Shown here in pieces: positions 17,102 to 27,382 of a stretch of DNA of 64,000 nucleotides (position 1 is the first letter of the stretch; each line of letters begins with the position of its first letter). Made by a program: the position numbers and the translations under genes. This DNA is from Devosia sp. 66-14. GTDB taxonomy: Bacteria; Pseudomonadota; Alphaproteobacteria; Rhizobiales; Devosiaceae. The notes under the pieces are model-generated. The model was not told where the DNA came from. It did not search any database and saw only the letters and a list, made by a program, of their open reading frames with translations. The stretch is from positions 1,330,617 to 1,394,616 of the forward strand of contig MKVB01000001.1 of assembly GCA_001899085.1 (NCBI GenBank), given 5' to 3'.

Positions 17102-17227
17102 CGAAAACCCTCCACCGAACTGGTTGCAAAATAGAGGTGGTTCCTGACCGAGATCGACTGTTAGCACAGGGGCCGGCGCAAATGCACGCAACCCCTCCGG
17201 GTCGCCGCCCCTCGATTGGAGCCCGCC

Positions 17228-17758
17228 ATGGCCAAGCTCGTGTTTGGAATGAACCAGTCTCTCGACGGCTATGTCGATTACATGAAATTTGCGCCCAGCC
17301 CGGCGCTGTTCCGCCACTTCATCGAGCAGGCGCGCCGCAATGCCGGCAGCCTCTACGGCAGCAAGCTCTACGAGATCATGCGCTACTGGGATGACGAACA
17401 GGCCGATTGGGGCGACGAGGAGCGCGCCTTCGGCGCCGCCTGGCGCGAGACGCCGAAATTCGTGGTGTCGAAAACCCTGACCTCGGTCGGCCCCAACGCC
17501 ACGCTGATCGACGGCGATCTCGAAGCAGCGGTACGGGGCCTGAAGGCCGCGCACGAAGGCACCATCGAAGTCGGCGGCCCGGTGCTGGCGCAGCGGCTGA
17601 CCGAGCTGGGCCTGATCGACGAATACTGCATCTACCTGCACCCGGTAGTGCTGGGCTCGGGCGACCCGTTCTTTGCTGGCCCCCGCTCGCCATTGCGGCT
17701 CAAGAGCAGCGAGCGGATGGACGACGACGTACTGCTGCTGACCTACGTGCCTGCCTGA
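17228..17758 (+). CDS. Dihydrofolate reductase-family protein (RibD C-terminal type)
   Basis: A 176-residue protein of the RibD-C/DHFR fold. The opening KLVFGMNQSLDGYVD, the SLYGSKLYEIM segment and IEVGGPVLAQRL (the nucleotide-binding GG) are typical. These proteins use NADPH; the substrate of this stand-alone subfamily is mostly unknown. ATG 17228 follows GGAG. An MBL-fold gene follows 20 bp later on the same strand. Confidence 0.9.
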   Translation: MAKLVFGMNQSLDGYVDYMKFAPSPALFRHFIEQARRNAGSLYGSKLYEIMRYWDDEQADWGDEERAFGAAWRETPKFVVSKTLTSVGPNATLIDGDLEAAVRGLKAAHEGTIEVGGPVLAQRLTELGLIDEYCIYLHPVVLGSGDPFFAGPRSPLRLKSSERMDDDVLLLTYVPA

Positions 17759-17778
17759 ACCTGGCCTGGAGAATAGCG

Positions 17779-18624
17779 ATGCTGAGCTGGCAGGTCGGTC
17801 GGGTGAAGATCACCCGCATTGTCGAAATGGACCTGCCGGTGCCGGCGGGCGTCATCGCCGAGGCGACACCCGAGGCGCTGCGCCGGATGCCGTGGCTCTA
17901 CCCGCATTTCGTCAGCGCCGATGACGGCACCCTCAACCTCTCGGTGCATGCCCAGCTGGTCGAGGCGCCGGGCCTGCGGCTGGTGGTCGATACCTGCGTG
18001 GGCAACGACCGGCCGCGCGAGTTCACCGGCGGCGAGGCGCTGTCGACGCCATTCCTCGCCCAGTTGGCCGAAGCCGGCTGGTCGCGCGAGGGCGTCGACG
18101 CCGTGGTCTGCACCCATCTCGACGTCGATCATATCGGCTGGAACACCATGCTGGAGGCCGGCCGCTGGGTACCGACCTTCCCGAAAGCACGCTACCTGAT
18201 CGGACGCGCCGAATACGACTTCTGGAAGGGCGTCGACGAAGCCGAACAGGTGGCGGCGATGGCCGACAGCATCAGGCCGATCTTCGACGCCGGCCTGGTG
18301 CAACTGGTCGAGCCGGACCATGTGCTGTCGCCCGAAGTCCGGCTGACCCCGTCGAGCGGCCATACGCCCGGCCATGTCAGCGTGCTGATCGCGTCGGAAG
18401 GCCAGCGCGCCGTGATCACCGGCGACATGACCCACCATCCCTGCCAGATGGCGCATCCGGACTGGACCCTCGCCGATGTCGACCCGGCGCTGGCCCGGCG
18501 CACCCGCTGGCGCCTGTTCGACGAGTGGGCCGACCAGCCGATCCTCGTCATCGGCACCCATTTCGCCACGCCCACCGCCGGGCACATCGTCCGCGATGGC
18601 GCGGCCTTCAGGTTCGTGGTCTGA
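17779..18624 (+). CDS. MBL-fold metallo-hydrolase
   Basis: A 281-residue metallo-beta-lactamase-fold enzyme. The metal motif reads THLDVDHIGW (H113, D115, D117, H118), the variant seen in the lactonase-like AttM/AhlA relatives, with SGHTPGH and GDMTHHP supplying further ligands. No signal peptide is visible, so it is probably cytoplasmic. It may hydrolyse a lactone or ester, but the substrate cannot be read. The gene is convergent with an aldo/keto reductase gene, 7 bp away. Confidence 0.9.
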   Translation: MLSWQVGRVKITRIVEMDLPVPAGVIAEATPEALRRMPWLYPHFVSADDGTLNLSVHAQLVEAPGLRLVVDTCVGNDRPREFTGGEALSTPFLAQLAEAGWSREGVDAVVCTHLDVDHIGWNTMLEAGRWVPTFPKARYLIGRAEYDFWKGVDEAEQVAAMADSIRPIFDAGLVQLVEPDHVLSPEVRLTPSSGHTPGHVSVLIASEGQRAVITGDMTHHPCQMAHPDWTLADVDPALARRTRWRLFDEWADQPILVIGTHFATPTAGHIVRDGAAFRFVV

Positions 18625-18631
18625 GGCGCGC

Positions 18632-19657
<1,026 letters not shown>

Positions 19658-20542
19658 TCACGCCTCGGGGATGACGCGGTCGAACTTTTCGAGCGTCACG
19701 TCCTCGGGGTTCGGTCCACCGCGCTGGGTGGTGTCGAGCGCGTCGATGGCGCCCAGCTCGTCGGCGCTCAGTTGGAAATCGAACACCGCGAAATTCTCGG
19801 CGATACGCGCCGGCCGAACCGATTTGGGGATCACCGACCGACCCTGCTGGATGGCCCATCGCAGCATCACCTGCGCGGCGGATTTCCCGTGGCTGCCGGC
19901 AATACCGAGGATCACCGGATCCTCGAGCGTACTCTTCGAGAACCCCGGGCGATAGAAGGTGATGCCGCCGATCGGCGCCCAGGCCTGGGTGACGATGCCG
20001 TGGCGCGCATGGAGCGCCTGCAGCTGGCGCTGCTGGAAATAGGGGTGCACCTCGATCTGGTTCACCGCCGGCACCACCTGGGCCACCTCGAGCAGCCGCT
20101 CGAGATGCGGCGGCATGAAATTGCTCACTCCGATCGCCCGCACCCGGCCATCGGCCAGCAGTCGCTCCAGCGCCCGATAGGCGCCGAGCGTGCGCTCGAA
20201 AGCGCTGGGCAGCGGCTGGTGCAGGATCAGCAGGTCGATCTGGTCGATGCCGAGCTTGCCGGCGCTCTTGTCGAAGCTGTGAAGCGTCTCGTCATAGCCA
20301 TAGTCGCTGATCCAGATCTTGGTCTCGACGAACAGCTCGTCGCGCCTCAGCCCCGACTGCCTGAGCGCTTCGCCAACGCCACGCTCGTTGCCATAGGCGG
20401 CGGCGGTATCGATATGGCGATAGCCGACGCGCAAAGCCTCGGCCACCGCGGCGGTGGTCTCCTCCGGCGGGGTCTGGAACACGCCGAACCCCAGGGTCGG
20501 CATGGCGACTCCATTGTTCAGCCTGAGTGTCGGGATGGGCAT
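19658..20542 (-). CDS. Aldo/keto reductase (2,5-diketo-D-gluconate reductase-like)
   Basis: A 294-residue enzyme opening IPTLRLNNGVAMPTLGFGVFQT. Tetrad residues appear as D and Y in HIDTAAAYGNE, K in VETKIW and H in LLILHQPLP. It resembles the DkgA/DkgB group, which reduces keto sugars and aldehydes. ATG 20542 is the first start after the promoter region shared with the LysR gene (98 bp). The start from 20638 would cross that promoter region and is rejected. Confidence 0.93.
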   Translation of the reverse strand: MPIPTLRLNNGVAMPTLGFGVFQTPPEETTAAVAEALRVGYRHIDTAAAYGNERGVGEALRQSGLRRDELFVETKIWISDYGYDETLHSFDKSAGKLGIDQIDLLILHQPLPSAFERTLGAYRALERLLADGRVRAIGVSNFMPPHLERLLEVAQVVPAVNQIEVHPYFQQRQLQALHARHGIVTQAWAPIGGITFYRPGFSKSTLEDPVILGIAGSHGKSAAQVMLRWAIQQGRSVIPKSVRPARIAENFAVFDFQLSADELGAIDALDTTQRGGPNPEDVTLEKFDRVIPEA

Positions 20543-20640
20543 GGCGGCTCCTGCAGCGACGATGTGTCGAACAGATAAGGCGCCGCCATAGCCTCGATTA
20601 GTCGTTGAATATTCCATGCGGCTATGAAATTTGTTCATTA

Positions 20641-21534
20641 ATGCAGAATGGACAGCTCAGCGATATCGTGGCCTTCCTCGCCGTGGCGCGGGCCAGGAGC
20701 TTTACCCGGGCGGCCGGCGAGATGGGCGTTTCGCAATCGGCGCTGAGCCACGCCATCCGTCGCCTGGAAGACCGGCTCGGGCTGCGGCTGCTGACCCGCA
20801 CGACGCGCAGCGTTTCGACCACCGAGGCGGGCGACCGCCTGCTGGCCGAAGTGGGGCCGCGCTTCGAGGAGATCGGCGCGGCGCTCGAGGCGCTTGGCGA
20901 GCTGCGGGAGCGGCCGGCCGGCACCATCCGGATCACCGCCAGCGATTACGCCGCCGAAACCTGCGTCTGGCCCAGGCTCGCCGCGGGGCTACCGGACTAT
21001 CCCGATATCCATGTCGAGCTGGTCAGCGACAACGGCTTCGTCGATATCGTCGCGGCCGGCTTCGACGCCGGCGTGCGGCTGGGCGAAAGCGTCGAGAAAG
21101 ACATGGTCGCGGTGCGCATCGGGCCGGACCAGCGCCTGGTACCGGTGGCTTCCCCCACCTATCTCAGCCGGCACCCGGCTCCGGCCACCCCGCAGGAGCT
21201 GGTCGCACACCGCTGCATCAACCTGCGGCTGATCGGCAGCGGCACGCTTTACGCATGGGAGTTCCAGCGCCACGGGCAGCCGCTGCGCGTCCGGGTCGAC
21301 GGCCAACTGGCCTTCACCTCGATCCGGTTATCCGTTGATGCGGCCCTCAACGGCTACGGCATCGCCTTCGTGCCTGAGGCCAGCGTCGAACGCCAGGTCG
21401 CCGGCGGGCAGCTGGTGCAGCTGCTCGATGACTGGTGCCCGCCGATCCCCGGCTTCCACCTCTACTACCCCAGCCGCCGCCAGCACGCCCCGGCCTTCCA
21501 GGTCGTGCTCGAACTGCTGCGGCACCGGGGCTAG
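20641..21534 (+). CDS. LysR family transcriptional regulator
   Basis: A 297-residue regulator with an N-terminal winged helix ([24 protein letters not shown], residues 20-43) and a C-terminal substrate-binding fold. The [12 protein letters not shown]-like linker and DAGVRLGES segment are typical of the group that controls divergent oxidoreductase genes. ATG 20641 was chosen because an upstream in-frame start at 20605 gives an unrelated leader. It is divergent from two aldo/keto reductase genes, its likely targets. Confidence 0.93.
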   Translation: MQNGQLSDIVAFLAVARARSFTRAAGEMGVSQSALSHAIRRLEDRLGLRLLTRTTRSVSTTEAGDRLLAEVGPRFEEIGAALEALGELRERPAGTIRITASDYAAETCVWPRLAAGLPDYPDIHVELVSDNGFVDIVAAGFDAGVRLGESVEKDMVAVRIGPDQRLVPVASPTYLSRHPAPATPQELVAHRCINLRLIGSGTLYAWEFQRHGQPLRVRVDGQLAFTSIRLSVDAALNGYGIAFVPEASVERQVAGGQLVQLLDDWCPPIPGFHLYYPSRRQHAPAFQVVLELLRHRG

Positions 21535-21589
21535 CCGATCAATCCCGCGGCCATCGCCGATGGCCGCGACGCAGCTGACAGGCCGGCGC

Positions 21590-21711
21590 GGAAAACATAC
21601 CCCCACCCCCTGTCCCCTCCCCGCAAGGGGGAGGGAGACGCCATCACTAACGCCAGTGTTCTGGTCTCCTCCCCCCTTGCGGGGGAGGGACAGGGTGGGG
21701 GGTATGTTTCC
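21590..21711. repeat. Inverted repeat, two ~46-bp arms
   Basis: The arms at about 21590-21635 and 21666-21711 are inverted copies sharing GGAAAACATACCCCCACC and the core CCTCCCCGCAAGGGGGAGG. It lies between the convergent LysR and aldo/keto reductase genes and resembles the repeat at 12179 in its CTCCCC core. A partial relative with CCCCTCCCCCGCAAGCCGG is at about 22718-22745. Confidence 0.8.
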
Positions 21712-21783
21712 CCACCGATCTATCCACGCCAAATACCACAGCCCTGCCCCGAGGCTGGAACGCTGTCGCCCTTCCCCGCCGCT

Positions 21784-22623
21784 TCAGAACTCTTCGTGGG
21801 TGCGCGGGTCGCCGTCGAACAGCCGGCCGGCGGGCCGGGTCAGCGCGTTGATGGCGGCCATGTCGGCATCGTCGAGCTGGAAGCCGCCAAGCTCGAGGTT
21901 CTCGCGGCGGCGCGACGGGGTGGCCGATTTGGGGATCGGCAGCACGCCGAGCTGCAGGTGCCAGCGCAGCACCACCTGCGCCGGGCTGCGGCCGTGCTTG
22001 TTGGCGGCGGCGACCACGGCCGGCTCGGCCAGCAGCCCCGTGCCCTTGCCGATCGGCGTCCACGCCTCGGTCAGGATGCCGCGCGCCTTGTCGGCGGCGC
22101 GCTGCTCGGGCTGGTTGAAATAGGGGTGCAGTTCGATCTGGTTGACGCTCGGCGCCACGCCGGTCTTGTCGATCAGCTGGTCGAGATGCTCGGGCAGGAA
22201 GTTCGATACGCCGATCGAGCGGACGAGGCCGCGCTCGCGCGCTTCGATCATCCCCTCCCAGGCTTCGACGAACAATTGCTGGCTCGGGTTGGGCCAGTGG
22301 ATCAGGTAGAGGTCGAGATAGTCGAGACCGCTGCGCAGCAGCGATTCCTCGATGGCCCAGGTGACGTTCGGTTTCTTGTGGTGCCGGCCGGGGAGCTTGG
22401 AGGTGACACGGATCTGTTCGCGCGGCACTCCCGACATGCGAACGGCTTTGCCCACCGCCCCCTCGTTCTCGTAATTCACCGCGGAGTCGAGCAGCCGGTA
22501 GCCCTCCCGCAGCGCTTCGGCCATGCCCTCGGCCCCCGGGATGCCGCGCAGCGCATAGGTGCCGAGCCCCACCGCCGGAAGCGTCGTGCCGTCATTGAGG
22601 GTGTGATCGGGCAGTGCCGGCAT
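21784..22623 (-). CDS. Aldo/keto reductase (third copy)
   Basis: A 279-residue enzyme of the DkgA-like group with the catalytic pattern LLDSAVNYENE (D, Y), VTSKLPGRHH (K) and LYLIHWPNP (H). It is separated from the other two reductases by the LysR gene and an inverted repeat, so it is probably regulated separately. ATG 22623 is preceded by GGAGATTCGCG. Identity with the copy at 19658 is moderate, which suggests an old duplication or independent acquisition. Confidence 0.93.
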   Translation of the reverse strand: MPALPDHTLNDGTTLPAVGLGTYALRGIPGAEGMAEALREGYRLLDSAVNYENEGAVGKAVRMSGVPREQIRVTSKLPGRHHKKPNVTWAIEESLLRSGLDYLDLYLIHWPNPSQQLFVEAWEGMIEARERGLVRSIGVSNFLPEHLDQLIDKTGVAPSVNQIELHPYFNQPEQRAADKARGILTEAWTPIGKGTGLLAEPAVVAAANKHGRSPAQVVLRWHLQLGVLPIPKSATPSRRRENLELGGFQLDDADMAAINALTRPAGRLFDGDPRTHEEF

Positions 22624-22773
22624 CGCGAATCTCCGTGGTTTTCGCGTGACATAGAAGAGGAGCGAAGGCGGGAGCGCCATCCCTAAGTGGATGAGGTACG
22701 CGGAGTGACTGCAGTCGAGCCCCCTCCCCCGCAAGCCGGAGAGGGTCGCCGACTGCGCCTGCAGCGCTACGCC

Positions 22774-24681
22774 CTAGGTCGCCTTCCCCACTGCCGCGCC
22801 GGCATTGTCTTCGGCATTGTCAGGCAGGTCGTCGAAGCTCGAATAGTTCATGGTGTAGAGCTTGGAGTAGAGCCCCTGCTTTTCCATCAGCTGGTCGTGG
22901 TTGCCCGATTCCAGCAGCTCGCCGTTCTGCAGGACGATGATGCGGTCGGCGCCGCGGATGGTGGCGAGGCGATGCGCGATGACGAGGCCGGTGCGGCCTT
23001 CCAGCAGCCGCTTCAGCGCCTTCTGGATCAGCATTTCGGTATAGCTGTCTATATTGGCAGTCGCCTCGTCGAGCACCAGGATCTTGGCATCGGCCACCAG
23101 CGCCCGGGCGAAGCTGATCAGCTGGCGCTGGCCCAGCGACAGGTTGCCGCCACGCTGCTCGAGCCGGGTATCGTAGCCATCGGCCAGCGACATGATGAAA
23201 TCATGCGCGCCCACGGCCTTGGCCGCATCGATCACCTGCTCGCGGGTGGCGCTCTCCTTGTTGTAGCGGATGTTCTCGATCACCGAGCCGGTGAACAGGA
23301 ACGGCTCCTGCAGCACCATGGCCACCTGTTCGCCCAGCGAATCCTGGGTGACGTCGCGCACGTCGTAGCCGCCCACCGTCACCGAACCGTCCCACACGTC
23401 GTAGAAGCGGTGCACCAGCGACATGCAGCTCGATTTGCCTGAACCGGTAGGGCCGACAATGGCGACGGTCTCGCCCGGGTTGACCCGGAAGCTGACATTG
23501 CGCAGCACCGGCAGCCCCTTGCGGTAGCCGAAGGTGACATCCTTGAACTCGACCGAGCCATCCATCCCCGCGGTCAGCGGGAAGGCATCGGGCTTGTCCT
23601 CGATATTGACCGGCACATCGAGCACTTCGACGATGCGGGTGCCCGACGACATGGCGCGCTGGAACACCGAATACTGCATGGTGAGCGAACGGATCGGGTC
23701 GAAGAAGCGCTGGATGTAGAACAGGAACGCCACCATGACGCCGACATCGAGTTCGCGCCCCAGCACCATCTGGCCGCCGACCACGATGACCGTGGCCATG
23801 GAAATGCCGGTGAGCGTATCGACGATCGGCACCATCACCTGGGCGAACTTGGCGGCACGAAGATGCGCCTTGAGGTTGGCGCGGGCCTTTTCCTCGTAGA
23901 GGTCGAAATTGACCTGCTGCCGGTCGAGGCTCTGCACCGTGCGCACGCCATTGATGCCTTCGGCCAGCGCGCCATTGGCCGACGAGTTGGTGTGGTGCGC
24001 CGCCATGAAGCTGACCTTGGCCGGCGGCAGCCAGAACAGCCGCACGATGAACAGGATCGGCATGGTCGCCATGGTGATCAGCCCGAGCATCGGGTCGAGC
24101 CACAGCAGCACCCCCACGATACCGAACAGCAGCACGATATCGCCGACCGAAAGCACCGAGGTTTCAAGGAACTCCTGCATGGAGTTCACATCGCCCATCA
24201 GGCGCGACATCAGCCGGCCCACCTCGGTCTTGTCCATCCAGCCCAGCGACACGCGCTGCAAATGCGCGAACATGGCGCGGCGCATGTCGAACAGCACGTT
24301 CTCGGCGGCCTTGCCCACCACCGTCTCCTGGATCCAGGAGGCGACGAAGTTGATGAGGATCAGCCCGGCGAACCCGACGATGCACCACAGCAGCACCGAG
24401 CGGCCGCCGCCGCCCTGCGCCATGCCGTTGTCGATGGCGTAGCGGATCACCAGCGGGAAGGCGAGCGAGGTGAGGGTGAACACCAGCACCGCCGCGACCG
24501 ACAGGTAGATCTGGCTGCGATAGGGTTTGACGAAGGCCCAGATGCGGCGAACGATCTTGGGATCGTAAGCTTTGCCGAACACCTCTTCCTCGCGGTCGAG
24601 GCTGGAGCCGACCACCGCGCGTGGCGGGCGGCGGTTGCGATCTTCGCTGTCGTCTTCGGTGTTGAGCGTTGCCTCGGTCAT
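22774..24681 (-). CDS. ABC exporter, fused permease and ATPase, subunit with canonical catalytic site
   Basis: A 635-residue half-transporter of the MsbA/MDR class. A hydrophilic N-terminal tail of about 50 residues precedes six helices and a C-terminal ATPase with Walker A GPTGSGKSS and Walker B ILVLDEATAN with the catalytic Glu. Its signature motif is LSLGQ instead of LSGGQ. The start overlaps the stop of the partner gene (ATGA). The two subunits surely form a heterodimer; the substrate is unknown. Confidence 0.93.
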   Translation of the reverse strand: MTEATLNTEDDSEDRNRRPPRAVVGSSLDREEEVFGKAYDPKIVRRIWAFVKPYRSQIYLSVAAVLVFTLTSLAFPLVIRYAIDNGMAQGGGGRSVLLWCIVGFAGLILINFVASWIQETVVGKAAENVLFDMRRAMFAHLQRVSLGWMDKTEVGRLMSRLMGDVNSMQEFLETSVLSVGDIVLLFGIVGVLLWLDPMLGLITMATMPILFIVRLFWLPPAKVSFMAAHHTNSSANGALAEGINGVRTVQSLDRQQVNFDLYEEKARANLKAHLRAAKFAQVMVPIVDTLTGISMATVIVVGGQMVLGRELDVGVMVAFLFYIQRFFDPIRSLTMQYSVFQRAMSSGTRIVEVLDVPVNIEDKPDAFPLTAGMDGSVEFKDVTFGYRKGLPVLRNVSFRVNPGETVAIVGPTGSGKSSCMSLVHRFYDVWDGSVTVGGYDVRDVTQDSLGEQVAMVLQEPFLFTGSVIENIRYNKESATREQVIDAAKAVGAHDFIMSLADGYDTRLEQRGGNLSLGQRQLISFARALVADAKILVLDEATANIDSYTEMLIQKALKRLLEGRTGLVIAHRLATIRGADRIIVLQNGELLESGNHDQLMEKQGLYSKLYTMNYSSFDDLPDNAEDNAGAAVGKAT

Positions 24682-26483
24682 TCGGCAGCCTCCAGCTGGT
24701 CGTCGCCAGGCTTCACCTGGAGGTCGTAAAGGGCGCGGTAGCGGCCGCCGAGCGCCAGCAGTTCTTCATGCGTGCCGCGCTCGACGATCTTGCCCTCGTC
24801 GATGAACAGTATCTGGTCGGCATGCATCAGCGATGAGAGTCGGTGCGAGATGATGAGGGTGACGCGGTCCTTGGCGAAGCGCTTCATCGCGGTGCGGATG
24901 CGCTGTTCGGTGCCGGCATCGACTGCGGCAGTCGAGTCGTCGAACACCATCACCGCCGGCCGCAGCATCAGCGAGCGCGCGATGTTGAGGCGCTGGCGCT
25001 GGCCGCCCGACAGCGACACGCCGCGCTCGCCCACGATGGTCTCGTAACCGGTGGGCAGCCCGATGATGTAGTTGTGGAGCTGCGCATATTCGGACGCACT
25101 GGCGATGCGCGCGCCCTTCGCCCACGGATCGCCATAGGCGATGTTGTTCTCGATATTGGTGGTGAACAGAAAGCTGTCCTGCTGCACCACGGCCACCGCC
25201 TGGCGCAGGCTCGCCAGCGTCACCGCGCGCGCGTCCTGACCGTCGATGGTCACCCGCCCGCCGGTCACGTCATAAAAGCGCGGGATCAGATGGGCGATGG
25301 TCGATTTGCCCGAGCCGGGCTTGCCGACGATGCCGATGGTTTCGCCCTTCTTGCCCTCGAACGAGACGCCGGCCAGCACCGGGCGGAATGGCGCCGACGG
25401 ATAGGCGAAATCGACATTCTCGAACCTGAGCGTGCCCTCGGAAAGCTTCAGCGGCTTTGCGCCGGGCTCGTCCCGGATCTCGATCTCGAGGTCGAGGAAG
25501 GCGAACAGCCGGTTGCCGCAGGTCGAGGCGCGGGCGAACGAGTTGACCAGGAGGCCGAGCTGGCGCACCGGCATCTGCAGGATCGTCATGAAGGTGAGGA
25601 AGGCCGCCAGCGTACCGACGGTCATCTCGCCCGAAATGACGCGCTCGCCGCCATACCACAGCACCAGCGCCATCGAGACGAAGAAGCTGATATTCATGAT
25701 CGAGGTCGAGTTGACGCGGATGTTGACACGATCATGCGCCAGCTTGAGCGCCGCATCCGAGGCCCCGTTGTACTTCTTCATCTCGTGCCGCGCGCCGGCA
25801 AAGGCCCGCACCACGCGGATGCCGCCGAGGTTTTCCTCCATCACGCGGCTCAGGTCCTGCAGCCGTTCCTGCAGCATCAGCCAGGTGGCGCGCAGCTTCA
25901 GCTGGGTGATCGACGAATTCACGGCGACGAAGGGGGCAAAGCTGAGGGCGAGCAGGCCCAGGATCCAGTCGGTCGAGATCAGCATATAGGCGCCGACCCC
26001 GATCAGCGTGCCCAGCAGCACCACGCGCAACAGGCCCGTGGCAAAGAACATGCGCACGCCTTCCAGATCGAGCATGCCCACGGTGATCAGGTCGCCGGTA
26101 TGCACCTTGTCGTGATAGGAAAAGCTCAGCCGCTGGATCTTCTCATAGACCGCAAGGCGCAGCTCATAGGCCGTATGGTGACCCACCGCTTCGCCGAAAT
26201 AGTTCATCGACATCGTGAACAGGCCGCGGAACACCGAGACCACCAGCAGGATCACCGCGATCGTCCACAGCGCCTCGGCGGCGCCCACCCCGCCATCCAG
26301 CACGCCCTCGGCGCGATCCACCGCCTGCCCCAGCAGGAGCGGCGTCCACAATTGCAGCGCCGACGAGATGAAGCACGAGAGGATGGTGATGATCACCATC
26401 CAGGGGTGACGCCAGGTCAAAACCATGATGCGCCACAGGGTGGTCAACCCCTTACCCTGCTGTGCGGCGACGACATGTGACAT
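24678..26483 (-). CDS. ABC exporter, fused permease and ATPase, subunit with degenerate Walker B
   Basis: A 601-residue half-transporter with six helices and a C-terminal ATPase. Walker A is GKPGSGKST and the signature LSGGQRQR is canonical, but Walker B ends [12 protein letters not shown], with Asp where the catalytic Glu is expected. Together with the LSLGQ of the partner this makes one degenerate ATP site, as known in heterodimeric exporters. ATG 26483 was chosen; the open frame upstream to 26912 is antisense to another gene. Confidence 0.93.
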   Translation of the reverse strand: MSHVVAAQQGKGLTTLWRIMVLTWRHPWMVIITILSCFISSALQLWTPLLLGQAVDRAEGVLDGGVGAAEALWTIAVILLVVSVFRGLFTMSMNYFGEAVGHHTAYELRLAVYEKIQRLSFSYHDKVHTGDLITVGMLDLEGVRMFFATGLLRVVLLGTLIGVGAYMLISTDWILGLLALSFAPFVAVNSSITQLKLRATWLMLQERLQDLSRVMEENLGGIRVVRAFAGARHEMKKYNGASDAALKLAHDRVNIRVNSTSIMNISFFVSMALVLWYGGERVISGEMTVGTLAAFLTFMTILQMPVRQLGLLVNSFARASTCGNRLFAFLDLEIEIRDEPGAKPLKLSEGTLRFENVDFAYPSAPFRPVLAGVSFEGKKGETIGIVGKPGSGKSTIAHLIPRFYDVTGGRVTIDGQDARAVTLASLRQAVAVVQQDSFLFTTNIENNIAYGDPWAKGARIASASEYAQLHNYIIGLPTGYETIVGERGVSLSGGQRQRLNIARSLMLRPAVMVFDDSTAAVDAGTEQRIRTAMKRFAKDRVTLIISHRLSSLMHADQILFIDEGKIVERGTHEELLALGGRYRALYDLQVKPGDDQLEAAE

Positions 26484-26753
26484 TGCATCGCCAGGCGAAT
26501 AGGCGCTGCGCGGAGCATTCGAGCTCAATTTAAGGGTCCAGACATAAAGCTTTGAGGGCCTGCCCTCGCCGAAATATTGGCGGACAGACTCGGCCCGGTA
26601 GAACCAGAGGAAGGCCTCATCTCTTGCGCTGATTTGCGTTCTGTTCAAGGCAGATATGCTGATGCGACAGGGTACTTTCGTATCAACGCCGCAAGCCTCG
26701 GCCATGATGTTGCACGAATGCAACCTCTCCCAATTCAGGACGTTGAGGGCGAA

Positions 26754-26966
26754 ATGAATCGCGAGCCCGACATCCCCCCTGGCCGAGCCCTCCCCGCCGA
26801 GGATGACGCCTTCCGCGAGGCGGTGCGAAAGACCGCCTATTTCCTCTGGGAGCAGGATGGCCGGCCGCACGGCCGGCACGAGGAATACTACCTCCGCGCC
26901 CTCGACCAGCACCGCCGCGAGCGCGAATACGACCAGTGGCTGGAGGACGGGCCGGACGGCGAGTGA
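26754..26966 (+). CDS. DUF2934 domain-containing small protein
   Basis: A 70-residue acidic protein. The core AFREAVRKTAYFLWEQDGRPHGRHEEYY is split here for length: it holds the AYFLWEQDGRP motif of DUF2934, a short domain of unknown function common in Alphaproteobacteria. ATG 26754 follows GAGGGCGA; a longer start at 26577 has no support. It is divergent from the exporter genes (270 bp, in which I see no other gene) and convergent with the cupin gene, 15 bp away. Confidence 0.82.
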   Translation: MNREPDIPPGRALPAEDDAFREAVRKTAYFLWEQDGRPHGRHEEYYLRALDQHRREREYDQWLEDGPDGE

Positions 26967-26981
26967 GGTGGCGCTGCCGCG

Positions 26982-27362
26982 CTACGCCACCCCGCCGCCC
27001 TCATGGTCCACCGCCTGGCGTTTGCCCGATGAGAACATGATCAGCGCGAAGACCGGTTCGCTCCCCAGCGCCCTGGCCCAGTGCCGCACATTGCGCGGGA
27101 TGCGGATGGTGTCACCGGCGGCGAGATGCACCGTTTCCTCGCCCAGCTTGTGCTCGCAGGCGCCCGAAACGACGTAGAGGAACTCCTCGCAATTGGGGTG
27201 CGAGTGCAGCGGGTTGCGTTCGCCCGGCTTGATCAGGCAGGTGCCGAAGGTCATCTCGGTGCCGTCCATCGACTTGTCGGTGATCTTCCAGTTGAGTTCG
27301 CCCCAACCGGTTTCCACGCGCTCGCCATCCGCGGCGCGGGACACGAAACTCTCGATTGTCAT
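26982..27362 (-). CDS. Cupin domain-containing protein
   Basis: A 126-residue single-domain cupin. Metal ligands of motif 1 are H53, H55 and E59 (PLHSHPNCEE) and of motif 2 H94 (IPRNVRHWA), so it should bind a divalent metal. Such stand-alone cupins in sugar loci act as isomerases or mutarotase-like enzymes, but this one cannot be assigned. It is the last gene of the importer operon, 20 bp after the Gfo/Idh/MocA gene. Confidence 0.9.
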   Translation of the reverse strand: MTIESFVSRAADGERVETGWGELNWKITDKSMDGTEMTFGTCLIKPGERNPLHSHPNCEEFLYVVSGACEHKLGEETVHLAAGDTIRIPRNVRHWARALGSEPVFALIMFSSGKRQAVDHEGGGVA

Positions 27363-27382
27363 GGGTAGGATACTCCTTGCGC

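Noticed and set aside
24678-26912. Longer start for the exporter subunit (26912)
   Set aside because: The additional 143 residues have no homology pattern and run antisense through the DUF2934 gene.
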